From contig JAISQS010000367.1 of NCBI GenBank assembly GCA_031274045.1, positions 1 to 7,272 of the forward strand: DNA of 7,272 nucleotides. Reading direction: 5' to 3'. The notes below the pieces were generated by a model. It saw nothing but the letters and a program-made list of their open reading frames with translations. It was not told the origin of the DNA and ran no database searches. Both the position numbers and the translations under genes were made by a program. Numbering within the stretch: position 1 is the first letter of the stretch; every line of letters begins with the position of its first letter. Of the stretch, positions 1 to 6,338 are shown piece after piece. Source of the DNA: Planctomycetaceae bacterium. Lineage in GTDB: Bacteria > Planctomycetota > Planctomycetia > Pirellulales > Thermoguttaceae.

Positions 1-485
1 CCGTTGCGGAGTTGGCGAAGAAAGCTGAGCATTACCTCTCCCTCAATACAATCAACTTCGTCAAACAAAATAACAAGCTGCTTTGGCGCAACAAGTGCCG
101 ACCAATTAAAAAGAATATCCGAAAGCATGCTGCCGTAAATTGACTCCGGCATATCAGGAACAGGTAAGTTTTCTGTCTCTGCAAAAAAAATGATTGCTTT
201 ACAGAGGTTTGGCATTGCATCTTCAATTTTGGTCATTCCGTTGCAACGTTCAATACTCACATAGCACGCGGCGACATCATCACCGGCATTGAGTTCGCGC
301 ATCCAACTTTTTAAGAAAGTCGTCTTCCCGGTTTGGCGTGGGGCGTGGAGTACCCAATATAGTTTGTGCTTGATGTATCGATTCAACTGTGCGCCTTGCA
401 ACCGCTCAGCTGGCGGAAGCATGTAATGATCTTCTGGATTACACGGACCTGTTGTATTAAAAAATCGAATCTGTTTTTCTGACAT
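1..485 (-). CDS. AAA-type P-loop ATPase, N-terminal part (C-terminus beyond window)
   Basis: The minus-strand frame is open from ATG at 485-483 to the left edge, giving 161 residues plus two bases, so the protein is cut by the window and not necessarily broken. It begins with FFNTTGPCNPEDHYMLPP (residues 8-25), the entry motif of a widespread family of standalone AAA-like ATPases found in accessory regions. Walker A is APRQTGKTT (48-56, Lys54) and Walker B is LVILFDEVD (137-145, Asp142-Glu143), so nucleotide binding and hydrolysis look intact. Homologues are cytoplasmic proteins of unclear role, often multicopy; a signalling, defence or mobile-element connection is inference only. No Shine-Dalgarno sequence is visible before the ATG. 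It is transcribed divergently from the TPR-like gene, across a 558-base gap. The fold is confident, the biological role is not. Confidence 0.85.
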   Translation of the reverse strand, partial: MSEKQIRFFNTTGPCNPEDHYMLPPAERLQGAQLNRYIKHKLYWVLHAPRQTGKTTFLKSWMRELNAGDDVAACYVSIERCNGMTKIEDAMPNLCKAIIFFAETENLPVPDMPESIYGSMLSDILFNWSALVAPKQLVILFDEVDCIEGEVMLSFLRQLRN

Positions 486-512
486 AATTATTTCGTTTGG
501 TTAAATGCTTAT

Positions 513-551
513 GTGGACAAGAAAACGTTGGGTTTAGGTGGACAGAAAACG
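513..551. repeat. Short direct repeat upstream of the ATPase gene
   Basis: gtggacaagaaaacg (513-527) recurs as gtggacagaaaacg (538-551), differing by one base insertion, with starts 25 bases apart. It lies 28-66 bases upstream of the minus-strand ATPase start, where an operator could sit. Two short copies could also be chance. Confidence 0.35.
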
Positions 552-609
552 CGGTATGTTTAATTTTGATTTTGTTAAGACATTGTAACGGTGTGAGGAG
601 GTAATTGGT

Positions 610-730
610 AGGGGCGAGGCTTGCCCTCGTCCCAAAGAGGCGGGAATCGCGTTGATATTCCAAGTTTTTTGCCGATAGAAATTCCAACACATTTCACGCC
701 CCTTGGTGGCCGAGGGCAAGCCTCGCCCCT
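610..730. repeat. REP/MITE-like element: two 20-base inverted arms
   Basis: The arm at 610-629 is the exact reverse complement of the arm at 711-730 (20 of 20 bases), with 81 bases between. Each arm can also fold on itself: CGAGG (615-619) pairs with CCTCG (625-629), extended by GGG (612-614) with CCC (631-633) across a one-base bulge, and CGAGG (711-715) pairs with CCTCG (721-725). The arms are far more GC-rich than their surroundings. Such GC-rich palindromes in opposed pairs are typical of dispersed REP or BIME-type repeats. No target-site duplication was found next to the arms and no transposase lies nearby, so mobility is inferred only. Confidence 0.75.
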
Positions 731-1043
731 GCAATACGCGACCATTTAACAAACGGTCGGCTACCTCACGTTACCAACATTTAACGCGCGCATTGTTATT
801 TGGTGAATTGATCATGGTTATCTTGTTGTGGACTGTTCCGCGCGGCTTGAATTTCATCTGGATTGAGCTGATTGAAAAAGCTAATTGAGATGTTATACTA
901 CTGCCCCGTTTTGGAATTCGGGTTGTTGATTGTCTATATTTTCCTTTGCCAAGAACCCCAACAATTTTCCCAACCTAAAAAAAGAATACCAAAAAACAAA
1001 CAATACACTAAAACACTAAAAATATTAAAACCAAAATAAATCA

Positions 1044-3515
1044 ATGGCTCATAACGATCGCGTTCAAAAAATACACAATCTTGTTAAACGCGGAGATTGG
1101 AAACAGGCTTATAAAGAAGCAAAATTTATCGCAAAATTATCAAACACAGATGAATTGAAACTGTTGATAGCCACCTCCCTCTGGAACTGGATCAAAGATC
1201 AAGTCAAACGTAACCAATACGACGAAGCAAAATTAAACGTACAAGAATTGATTAAGATCGATAAAAAAATTATTCCGCCCGAAATAAGAGATGAATTTCC
1301 TACTATTTTTCTGACGCTTGGGTTAAATTATTTGTTGCCGGATGATTTGAAAACCGATACCGCTTCGTTCGATGTGCAAGTGAAATTACTTGACCAATAC
1401 ATCATCAGCAATCTCAAATCAAACGATCTTTTGCCTGAGACATTGGCGGATGCGAATATTATCAAGAAGGCATTTACGTTAATCGAATCCCGCGACGATA
1501 GCGCAGCCCAACAAGAATTAAGTCAAATCGCGTTTCGCTCGCCCGCTGCGGAATGGCATATCTTGCTGCGCGGTCTGATCGCCCACTACAACGGCAACGA
1601 TAAAAACGCAAACGAAAGTTGGCAACGCCTCTCCCAAAACAGACCAACCGCACAAATTGCAAAAAATCTACAAAACCTCTTCATACAACAAAACGAAAAA
1701 GATCACGAATTAGATTTCGTAAACCAATTCAGCTCATTCAACAGCCGCTCCAACTCAAAATTGTCCCGCAAAATCGATCTGATCGATAACCTGCGAATAG
1801 TCGGCGATTGCCTAAAATCAAAAAAATATCGGGAAATCCTACAACGAATTCCATTGATTCGGAAATTATTGCAAAATTTTGACAATCAGACTTTCGGTCG
1901 TATTTTGCGTTTGATTCATGTGCAGTTGCTTGAGCGTGCGCAGTCGCCGGTTGTTAAACAATTCGTTGATCAAAATCTCCCGTTGCCGCTCGATCCTCAC
2001 GGCAACCGCTCTTACGCTCTTCTTGCTGATCGCGTCCTTCGTAAGGGCAACGAACAAGCATCTTGGCTCAATGATCAAAGTTTTTATTGGAATAAATTTA
2101 TTGATGATATTTCTCATATTGACGTATTGTCGCAGCCAATGAAATCGCGGGCAAAGGCAATCGTCGGACACAGAATAGCAAAGTTACTCGTCACCGAATA
2201 CGAGGATGTCATTCAACACACAGCCATATTACTAAACGAAAATAACTCCGACGAACAACACGAATATATTAAAGCCCACATGATGTTGGAAGCAGACTCT
2301 CTGGTACATCGTGTCAGCAGTGCATTCGATAGAGCGATCAACTACGACCCCACCTATCTGGACAATTTTGACTCCATGAAAAATTTCGTTGCAAATTTGC
2401 CCGAACCAGTGCGAATGGCATACTTCCCTTCACTACACGAATTAGACCAAAAAATACTCGAATACAACCCAACAAACATCGACGCTCTCAACGCATTGTT
2501 TAAGTCCAGCCTCGAACAAAACGACAACGCAGCAGCCGCAAAATTTTTGGAAAAGTTGGAACAAGTTAATCCATTGTCAAAAATGAATGTCTACTACAAA
2601 TTGATGTTGCAAATACGCCTCATCCGGTCGGCATTGTCGCGAAAGAATTTGATTGAAGCCAAACAACGTCTCGACGAATACACACAAATACAAGCACCAA
2701 ATTTAATGTTCTATAGTTTTGATTTGTTGTATCTTGCGCTCTTGTACATTTATGAAGTTTTGTCGGACAACTTATCAAAAACGCGCGATGTTTTTGCACA
2801 AGGTAAGAAGTTCGGCATCGAGAAACAATTGCCGATAATCTACGCGATTATACTAGAGTCAAAATCAATTCCCCTCCCAAAGAAAATCGAACATAATCTG
2901 CACAATAAATTTTTGGCATCGTTAAGACAATCATTGCGTTCACCGAATACATTGGCGGCACTTGGTGATTTGATCGCCAGCTCAACAACAGAAAATCAAC
3001 AATACTTGAGCAGTGATTACGATATATTTTCGATTGAATACGGACAAGATATAAAAGATGATCTAATGGAACTAGGACAGAGATATGCGTGGAGAAACGA
3101 GAAAGATGCGGTTTGTGAATGTAGATTTTGGTGGATGCTGCTAAATTGCGAACGAGTGCGCGTTTCAACGTCCAAAGGCAAAGTAGACATTGCCGACATT
3201 TCCGATGTCATGTATTACCTCTACAAATTAATGGCAATAGCCGAACGCGGTGTCAAAAAATTTCCAAACTCGGTTATTCTTTCTTTTTTGGCATTGGATT
3301 CCGAATGTAGCGACACACTTCTTAAATACGCCAATAAAAGCCTAACCGGACACAAGAAACTCCAAAAACTCGCAGAAAGATATAAACAATTCCTACAATC
3401 AAACAGCCAATCAAAAGATAACCCCGAACTCGCAAAATTCATTAACGTAGCCGAAGAAAAAATCAAAGACCTCGTTTCATTGTCCGAAATAGTACGTCGC
3501 GGATGGCAAGCATAA
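1044..3515 (+). CDS. TPR-like helical repeat protein (823 aa), probable chaperone-locus adaptor
   Basis: This large soluble protein has no signal peptide or membrane segment that I can see. It is alpha-helical throughout with weak tetratricopeptide-like helix pairs. An N-terminal one (about 6-72) opens with RVQKIHNLVKRGDWKQAYKEA. A second (about 140-212) contains EWHILLRGLIAHYNGNDKNA, which resembles a conserved block in planctomycete TPR proteins. Another (about 475-515) follows NPTNIDALNALFKSSLEQND. None is a textbook 34-residue TPR, so a profile search is needed to define the repeats. The ATG at 1044 is chosen because the protein-like sequence begins there; its leader is A-rich and has no Shine-Dalgarno sequence. 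It is followed in the same direction by J-like and GrpE-like genes, which suggests it recruits clients or an Hsp70-type chaperone. That role is inference from context; the coding call itself is secure. Confidence 0.8.
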   Translation: MAHNDRVQKIHNLVKRGDWKQAYKEAKFIAKLSNTDELKLLIATSLWNWIKDQVKRNQYDEAKLNVQELIKIDKKIIPPEIRDEFPTIFLTLGLNYLLPDDLKTDTASFDVQVKLLDQYIISNLKSNDLLPETLADANIIKKAFTLIESRDDSAAQQELSQIAFRSPAAEWHILLRGLIAHYNGNDKNANESWQRLSQNRPTAQIAKNLQNLFIQQNEKDHELDFVNQFSSFNSRSNSKLSRKIDLIDNLRIVGDCLKSKKYREILQRIPLIRKLLQNFDNQTFGRILRLIHVQLLERAQSPVVKQFVDQNLPLPLDPHGNRSYALLADRVLRKGNEQASWLNDQSFYWNKFIDDISHIDVLSQPMKSRAKAIVGHRIAKLLVTEYEDVIQHTAILLNENNSDEQHEYIKAHMMLEADSLVHRVSSAFDRAINYDPTYLDNFDSMKNFVANLPEPVRMAYFPSLHELDQKILEYNPTNIDALNALFKSSLEQNDNAAAAKFLEKLEQVNPLSKMNVYYKLMLQIRLIRSALSRKNLIEAKQRLDEYTQIQAPNLMFYSFDLLYLALLYIYEVLSDNLSKTRDVFAQGKKFGIEKQLPIIYAIILESKSIPLPKKIEHNLHNKFLASLRQSLRSPNTLAALGDLIASSTTENQQYLSSDYDIFSIEYGQDIKDDLMELGQRYAWRNEKDAVCECRFWWMLLNCERVRVSTSKGKVDIADISDVMYYLYKLMAIAERGVKKFPNSVILSFLALDSECSDTLLKYANKSLTGHKKLQKLAERYKQFLQSNSQSKDNPELAKFINVAEEKIKDLVSLSEIVRRGWQA

Positions 3516-3543
3516 GGCTTTTAAAATTTACAAAATAATTCAT

Positions 3544-3606
3544 AAGAAGGTGAGGAAAAATAATGGAAAAATATTCCAAACTCCTATTGACTCCTCTTGC
3601 CTTCTT
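3544..3606. repeat. Imperfect inverted repeat between TPR-like and J-like genes
   Basis: AAGAAGG (3544-3550) pairs with CCTTCTT (3600-3606), and GAGG (3552-3555) pairs with CCTC (3593-3596), giving 11 pairs around a small internal loop and a 37-base apical loop. There is no T-run after it, so it does not look like a simple intrinsic terminator. Its right arm overlaps the repeat shared with the region downstream of the GrpE-like gene. Confidence 0.45.
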
Positions 3607-3629
3607 TGACAAATTCCCCCAAATAACAA
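3587..3629 (+). repeat. Intergenic repeat, copy 1 (downstream of TPR-like gene)
   Basis: The core ttgactcctcttgccttctt (3587-3606) matches the sequence at 5683-5702 at 18 of 20 positions. After a less similar stretch, aaataacaa (3621-3629) matches 5718-5726, at almost the same distance (34 versus 35 bases from the start of each copy). The copy ends 15 bases before the J-like start codon, so it could be part of a leader or a dispersed repeat. Confidence 0.55.
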
Positions 3630-3644
3630 ACATAAATTTTAATT

Positions 3645-3935
3645 ATGTATGACATTTATTATCACACGCTTGGTGTTGAGCCGGGTTGTTCTGATACGGA
3701 GATACGGAAGCGGTATCTTGAACTTTTGCGTCAATTTCCGCCGGAGAAGTTTCCCGAAAAATTTAATCGTTTGCACGATGCGTATGAGATGTTGAAGAAC
3801 CCAATCGCAATGATGGACGAGATGCTTTTTTCGTTGCGCACGGATGATTCAATTGATCAAATAATAAAAAGCCTCGTTGAAGAACTCCGCGAAGAACGGC
3901 TGCCCACCGACATCATCTTAAACATGGGAAAATAA
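3645..3935 (+). CDS. J-domain-like protein lacking HPD (96 aa)
   Basis: The first 53 residues follow the J-domain plan: YYHTLGVEPGCSDTEIRKRY (5-24) covers helix I and the start of helix II, and FNRLHDAYEMLKNP (40-53) is a typical helix III with the usual AYE-L-P ending. The His-Pro-Asp tripeptide that stimulates Hsp70 ATPase is replaced by FPP (31-33, within RQFPPEKFPEKF). J proteins of the DnaJ family need HPD for that activity, so this is a J-like protein that may dock without stimulating, or act through another surface. Residues 54-96 are a short charged tail with no zinc-finger or substrate-binding domain. The ATG at 3645 starts exactly at the domain and has no visible Shine-Dalgarno sequence. 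Position between TPR-like and GrpE-like genes supports a chaperone role. Similar proteins with FPP or HPP are, as I recall, common in Planctomycetota. Confidence 0.82.
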   Translation: MYDIYYHTLGVEPGCSDTEIRKRYLELLRQFPPEKFPEKFNRLHDAYEMLKNPIAMMDEMLFSLRTDDSIDQIIKSLVEELREERLPTDIILNMGK

Positions 3936-3937
3936 CA

Positions 3938-3994
3938 ACACACCAATTCGTATCATTCGGCATCACGTTTTTTGCCGACGAATTTATTGTGTGT
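3938..3994 (+). promoter_or_regulatory. Three-part stem-loop before the GrpE-like gene
   Basis: Three nested perfect stems can form: ACACAC (3938-3943) with GTGTGT (3989-3994), AATTCGT (3945-3951) with ACGAATT (3978-3984), and CGGCA (3958-3962) with TGCCG (3973-3977), totalling 18 pairs with a 10-base loop. It begins 2 bases after the J-like stop codon and ends 39 bases before the GrpE-like ATG. There is no T-run directly after it. It could be a transcript-processing, stability or partial-termination element that sets the ratio of the two co-chaperones; that function is inferred. Confidence 0.5.
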
Positions 3995-4033
3995 TTCGTG
4001 TACTATATTCACCACAAAAAAATATTTCAAAAC

Positions 4034-5509
4034 ATGTCTGACGATTTTGACAAATTTCGTACCTCATTTGACAGGTTAATGCACTTCACTGTTGACAGTG
4101 ATAAAAACAAACCATTGTCAATATTTTCCGACAAGCCGGAACATCAAACGCCCGAACTTGATGATACCGCAGATGATAACACGCCCAAAGAAATGCCAAA
4201 AGATACACCCGAAGAAATACCCAACAACATCAACACCAACAATTATCCCGACCAAAACAACAATACAACCGAACCAAAAACAGAACAATACGAGACACAA
4301 AATATAGATTGGGAACAGACCGATTCGGAACAGACCGATTCGGAACAGATGGAATTTAAACAGACAGATTGGATACAGACAAATTCGGTTCAGGCAAATT
4401 CGGTTCAAACAGAATTGATCCGGATCGAATCTGCCGAAGACAAACCAGACCGAGATGAATTTGCGCAACAAAAAGAAATTGCCGACAACGAGATTACAAT
4501 CGAACAAGATCAAGCAAAAGTTACACCGCAATCTGAAACAGAATGGACAGAGGATAATGTTGAAGTAGAAGAGGAGGAAGTAGTAGGAGAGGAGGAAGAA
4601 GAGAATGATGAAGGAGAAGAGGAAGATGAAGAAGATGAGGAGGAGGAGGAAGATGAGGAGGAAGATGATGCTGCTGTGAGTTATGATGATGAGTTGGAGG
4701 AGGGAGTGGTTGAATCTGATTTATTGCGTTTATCATCTCGCAATGCTGATGTTCTTGAGCGGTTTACGAGTTGGCTTTCTTCTGTGGATTCTGGCGAGTT
4801 TGATGTTTGTGATTTGTCTGGGTTGGAGGGTGGCGGTATTGGTTTTTATCAACTTTTTGAGGCGTTATCGGCGCAACGTCAGGAGTTGAAACTTTTCACC
4901 AAGTCTGGTCGCAAGACGAATGAGTTGTTGGAGAAGAGTATTTCTGAATCTTCGCGTGTGTTGGAGCAACTTTCGCGTTATAAGCGTGAGCGGCCTGAGG
5001 TGGAGCGTCGGGCGATTAAGCCTTTTTTGACGAGTCTGGTTGAGATAGATGAGTCGTTGGTGCGGGCAGTATCGTTTCTGGATGCGTTTCAAGATAGATT
5101 GACATATCACAGCCGCAATATTGCACTACACGCGGGTGCGTATTGTGATCGACTTACGTTTTGGCAAAGACTATGGCGAAGGAGGACGATTTTTCAATTT
5201 GCGAATTATTTGGTGAATGAACGGACAATGGATGTTGAGCATGTTTTGCAGCCGCTTCAAGACGGATTCAAGATGCTTCTTTTCAGAATGGATGATGTGT
5301 TGAGTAAACATTCGATAATGAGGTTGAATCCGGTTGGTGAGTTGGTCGATCCGGAGACGATGCAAGTTGTGGCAATATTGGATTCGGAAACTGTTCCGGC
5401 GGGGCATGTAGTAGATGTAATCAGACCGGGTTACCTCGTAAACAATAAACCCTTCAAATTCGCCTCCGTAAGAGCCGCAAGAACACAAAGTAAATCACAG
5501 GAAGGTTAA
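4034..5509 (+). CDS. GrpE-like nucleotide exchange factor with long acidic N-terminus (491 aa)
   Basis: The C-terminal half is GrpE-like, a cytoplasmic protein that releases ADP from Hsp70. A helical region (about 272-345) contains LFEALSAQRQELKLFTKSGR, and the C-terminal beta domain (about 433-482) carries PVGELVDPETMQVVAI and AGHVVDVIRPGYLVNNKPFK, matching the G-x-x-FDP, PG-V and GY-L-GR pattern of the family. The protein is more than twice the length of E. coli GrpE (about 197 residues). The extra part is low-complexity: Asn/Pro/Thr-rich to about 90, a pentapeptide repeat at 92-131, and a Glu/Asp tract at about 177-212. ATG 4034 is preferred over GTG 3989, because the latter lies inside the stem-loop and adds 15 unrelated residues. 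Upstream J-like and TPR-like genes support an Hsp70 co-chaperone role. Divergence from canonical GrpE argues against giving it the symbol grpE. Confidence 0.8.
   Translation: MSDDFDKFRTSFDRLMHFTVDSDKNKPLSIFSDKPEHQTPELDDTADDNTPKEMPKDTPEEIPNNINTNNYPDQNNNTTEPKTEQYETQNIDWEQTDSEQTDSEQMEFKQTDWIQTNSVQANSVQTELIRIESAEDKPDRDEFAQQKEIADNEITIEQDQAKVTPQSETEWTEDNVEVEEEEVVGEEEEENDEGEEEDEEDEEEEEDEEEDDAAVSYDDELEEGVVESDLLRLSSRNADVLERFTSWLSSVDSGEFDVCDLSGLEGGGIGFYQLFEALSAQRQELKLFTKSGRKTNELLEKSISESSRVLEQLSRYKRERPEVERRAIKPFLTSLVEIDESLVRAVSFLDAFQDRLTYHSRNIALHAGAYCDRLTFWQRLWRRRTIFQFANYLVNERTMDVEHVLQPLQDGFKMLLFRMDDVLSKHSIMRLNPVGELVDPETMQVVAILDSETVPAGHVVDVIRPGYLVNNKPFKFASVRAARTQSKSQEG
4307..4426 (+). repeat. Degenerate 15-base tandem repeat (about 8 units) within the GrpE-like gene
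   Basis: Eight in-frame 15-base units encode DWEQT, DSEQT, DSEQM, EFKQT, DWIQT, NSVQA, NSVQT and the decayed ELIRI. Units 2 and 3 (4322-4336, 4337-4351) differ only in the last two bases, and units 6 and 7 differ at two positions, which indicates recent local duplication. The unit length is a multiple of three, so copy changes keep the frame. Confidence 0.85.
4565..4668 (+). repeat. Near-pure purine tract encoding Glu/Asp run
   Basis: About 100 bases on the plus strand are nearly all A or G, built from gag, gaa, gag-like and gat codons and interrupted mainly by single T bases. They encode the acidic segment around residues 177-212 of the GrpE-like protein. Such tracts are prone to slippage and can adopt triplex forms; here the frame is intact. 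Confidence 0.75.
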
Positions 5510-5682
5510 GGAAAGGTAGGTCATTTTCTACCGAGCGATGCAAACTTACGGCTTGCAAAAATATGATATTACAAGGCTACTAAGGTTGTTGCTTTTGTAA
5601 GAAAATAAGGTTGTAAATGAGGTTTGTTCTACGACAGCGTTGAGGCTTTTCACTGATATATTGCAATTTAAAAATCCTTCCG

Positions 5683-5726
5683 TTGACTTCTCTTACCTTC
5701 TTGTGAATTATTCTTACAAATAACAA
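5683..5726 (+). repeat. Intergenic repeat, copy 2 (downstream of GrpE-like gene)
   Basis: ttgacttctcttaccttctt (5683-5702) and aaataacaa (5718-5726) mirror the copy at 3587-3629, with 18 of 20 identical bases in the core and one base length difference overall. It sits just before the candidate terminator. Confidence 0.55.
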
Positions 5727-5729
5727 TCA

Positions 5730-5774
5730 GGGTATTAACAAGGTAATTGGTCTTGTTGCCCGATATTTTTTTTT
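5730..5774 (+). terminator. Candidate intrinsic terminator after the co-chaperone genes
   Basis: GGG (5730-5732) pairs with CCC (5759-5761) and AACAAG (5737-5742) with CTTGTT (5752-5757) around a 9-base loop, followed by GATA and nine consecutive T (5766-5774). An internal loop of four bases against one weakens the stem. The position, 220 bases after the GrpE-like stop and before the DUF488 gene, fits the end of the upstream transcript. Confidence 0.6.
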
Positions 5775-5856
5775 CGATACAATTCTCAAAGCAACATGGA
5801 ACGTGTCTGCCGCTGTAGTATATGTATTGATGATGTTATTGTATGGTGTTAATTTT

Positions 5857-5861
5857 GGGAG
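5857..5861 (+). promoter_or_regulatory. Shine-Dalgarno site deciding the DUF488 start
   Basis: GGGAG lies 8 bases before ATG 5870. No comparable site precedes the earlier in-frame ATG at 5843. It is the only clear Shine-Dalgarno sequence at a gene start in this window. Confidence 0.65.
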
Positions 5862-5869
5862 ATTTCACA

Positions 5870-6334
5870 ATGATTTCTGTTTCAAAGCAGACGAGTATTT
5901 ATACGATTGGTTATGAGGGCGTTGTTTTTGAGACGTTTCTTCGTAAACTAAAAAATTCCGGTATCAAGCAACTCATTGATGTCCGTCGCAATCCAATTTC
6001 CAGAAAACCAGGGTTCTCGAAAAATAAACTCGCCCAAAAATTGCAAGCCGAAGGAATTACATACATTCATATTCCAGAACTCGGTATTCCATCGGAGATG
6101 CGCCGTGAGCTAAATAACAAGGAAGATTATGTTAAATTGTTCGACAAATATGAAACTGACCTGCTGCCAACAGCACAAAGACAAAAAGAAATACTCATTA
6201 ACCTTTTAGAAGAAAAACCATCTGTTCTGCTCTGTTTTGAATCTGATCCTGAATACTGTCATCGTACACGGCTTGCTAAAGTTATTGCTGATGAAACAGG
6301 ACTGCAACAAATTCATCTTCATTACTCCCACTAA
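5870..6334 (+). CDS. DUF488 family protein (154 aa)
   Basis: A small cytoplasmic protein with the full set of DUF488 signatures: IYTIGYEG (10-17), IDVRRNPISRKPGFSK (36-51), ELGIPSEMR (70-78) and LLCFESDPEYCHR (120-132). The conserved Cys-Phe-Glu and Cys-His-Arg residues in the last motif suggest a metal-binding or catalytic site, but the biochemical function of the family is not established. Length is normal, so the gene looks intact. ATG 5870 is chosen over ATG 5843 because of the GGGAG at 5857-5861 and because family members start just before IYTIGYEG. The next gene begins 4 bases after its stop, which points to co-transcription and translational coupling. Members of the family often sit in variable or defence-associated regions; that context is general knowledge and not shown here. 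Confidence 0.9.
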   Translation: MISVSKQTSIYTIGYEGVVFETFLRKLKNSGIKQLIDVRRNPISRKPGFSKNKLAQKLQAEGITYIHIPELGIPSEMRRELNNKEDYVKLFDKYETDLLPTAQRQKEILINLLEEKPSVLLCFESDPEYCHRTRLAKVIADETGLQQIHLHYSH

Positions 6335-6338
6335 TCAG

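Larger units (their letters stand above)
486..1043. other. Long intergenic region with REP-like inverted repeat and A-rich leader
   Basis: This 558-base gap separates two divergent genes, so it should hold promoters for both. I see no convincing coding sequence in it. It contains a short direct repeat at 513-551, the REP-like inverted pair at 610-730, a small hairpin at 739-759 (CGACC and GGTCG outer stem), and a strongly A-rich, SD-less leader from about 975 up to the ATG at 1044. A promoter could not be assigned with confidence. The sequence ctatatttt near 932-940 is a possible AT-rich -10-like element, but no matching upstream box is convincing. Confidence 0.6.
5510..5869. other. Intergenic region between the GrpE-like gene and the DUF488 gene
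   Basis: These 360 bases hold no supported gene. Present are the second copy of the intergenic repeat (5683-5726), a candidate terminator (5730-5774) and the ribosome binding site of the DUF488 gene. Weak hairpins at 5515-5532 (GGTAG with CTACC) and near 5537-5557 are too short to call. The promoter of the DUF488 gene should lie between about 5775 and 5855, but no convincing box pair was found. Confidence 0.55.

Noticed and set aside
457..752. Two overlapping minus-strand reading frames across the REP-like element
   Set aside because: One overlaps the start of the ATPase gene and both translate the repeat arms into low-quality peptide; such frames are common artefacts of GC-rich repeats.
703..888. 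61-codon plus-strand reading frame with TTG start ending in a hydrophobic stretch
   Set aside because: It begins inside the REP-like element, reads through its right arm, has no ribosome binding site and resembles no family I know.
3989..4033. Upstream GTG start for the GrpE-like gene
   Set aside because: It lies within the stem-loop at 3938-3994 and the extra 15 residues look non-coding; ATG 4034 is a better start.
4118..4531. 137-codon minus-strand frame opposite the GrpE-like N-terminus
   Set aside because: Its Cys/Phe/Leu/Ile-rich translation is the complement of the A/C-rich low-complexity region, a shadow of the plus-strand gene.
5827..5854. TTGATG and TTAATT as a promoter for the DUF488 gene
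   Set aside because: The predicted transcript would begin at about the ribosome binding site, leaving no room for the leader.
6237..6338. Upstream ATG start for the DUF488 partner
   Set aside because: It would overlap the conserved end of the DUF488 gene and add residues unlike the family; ATG 6339 follows the DUF488 stop by 4 bases.
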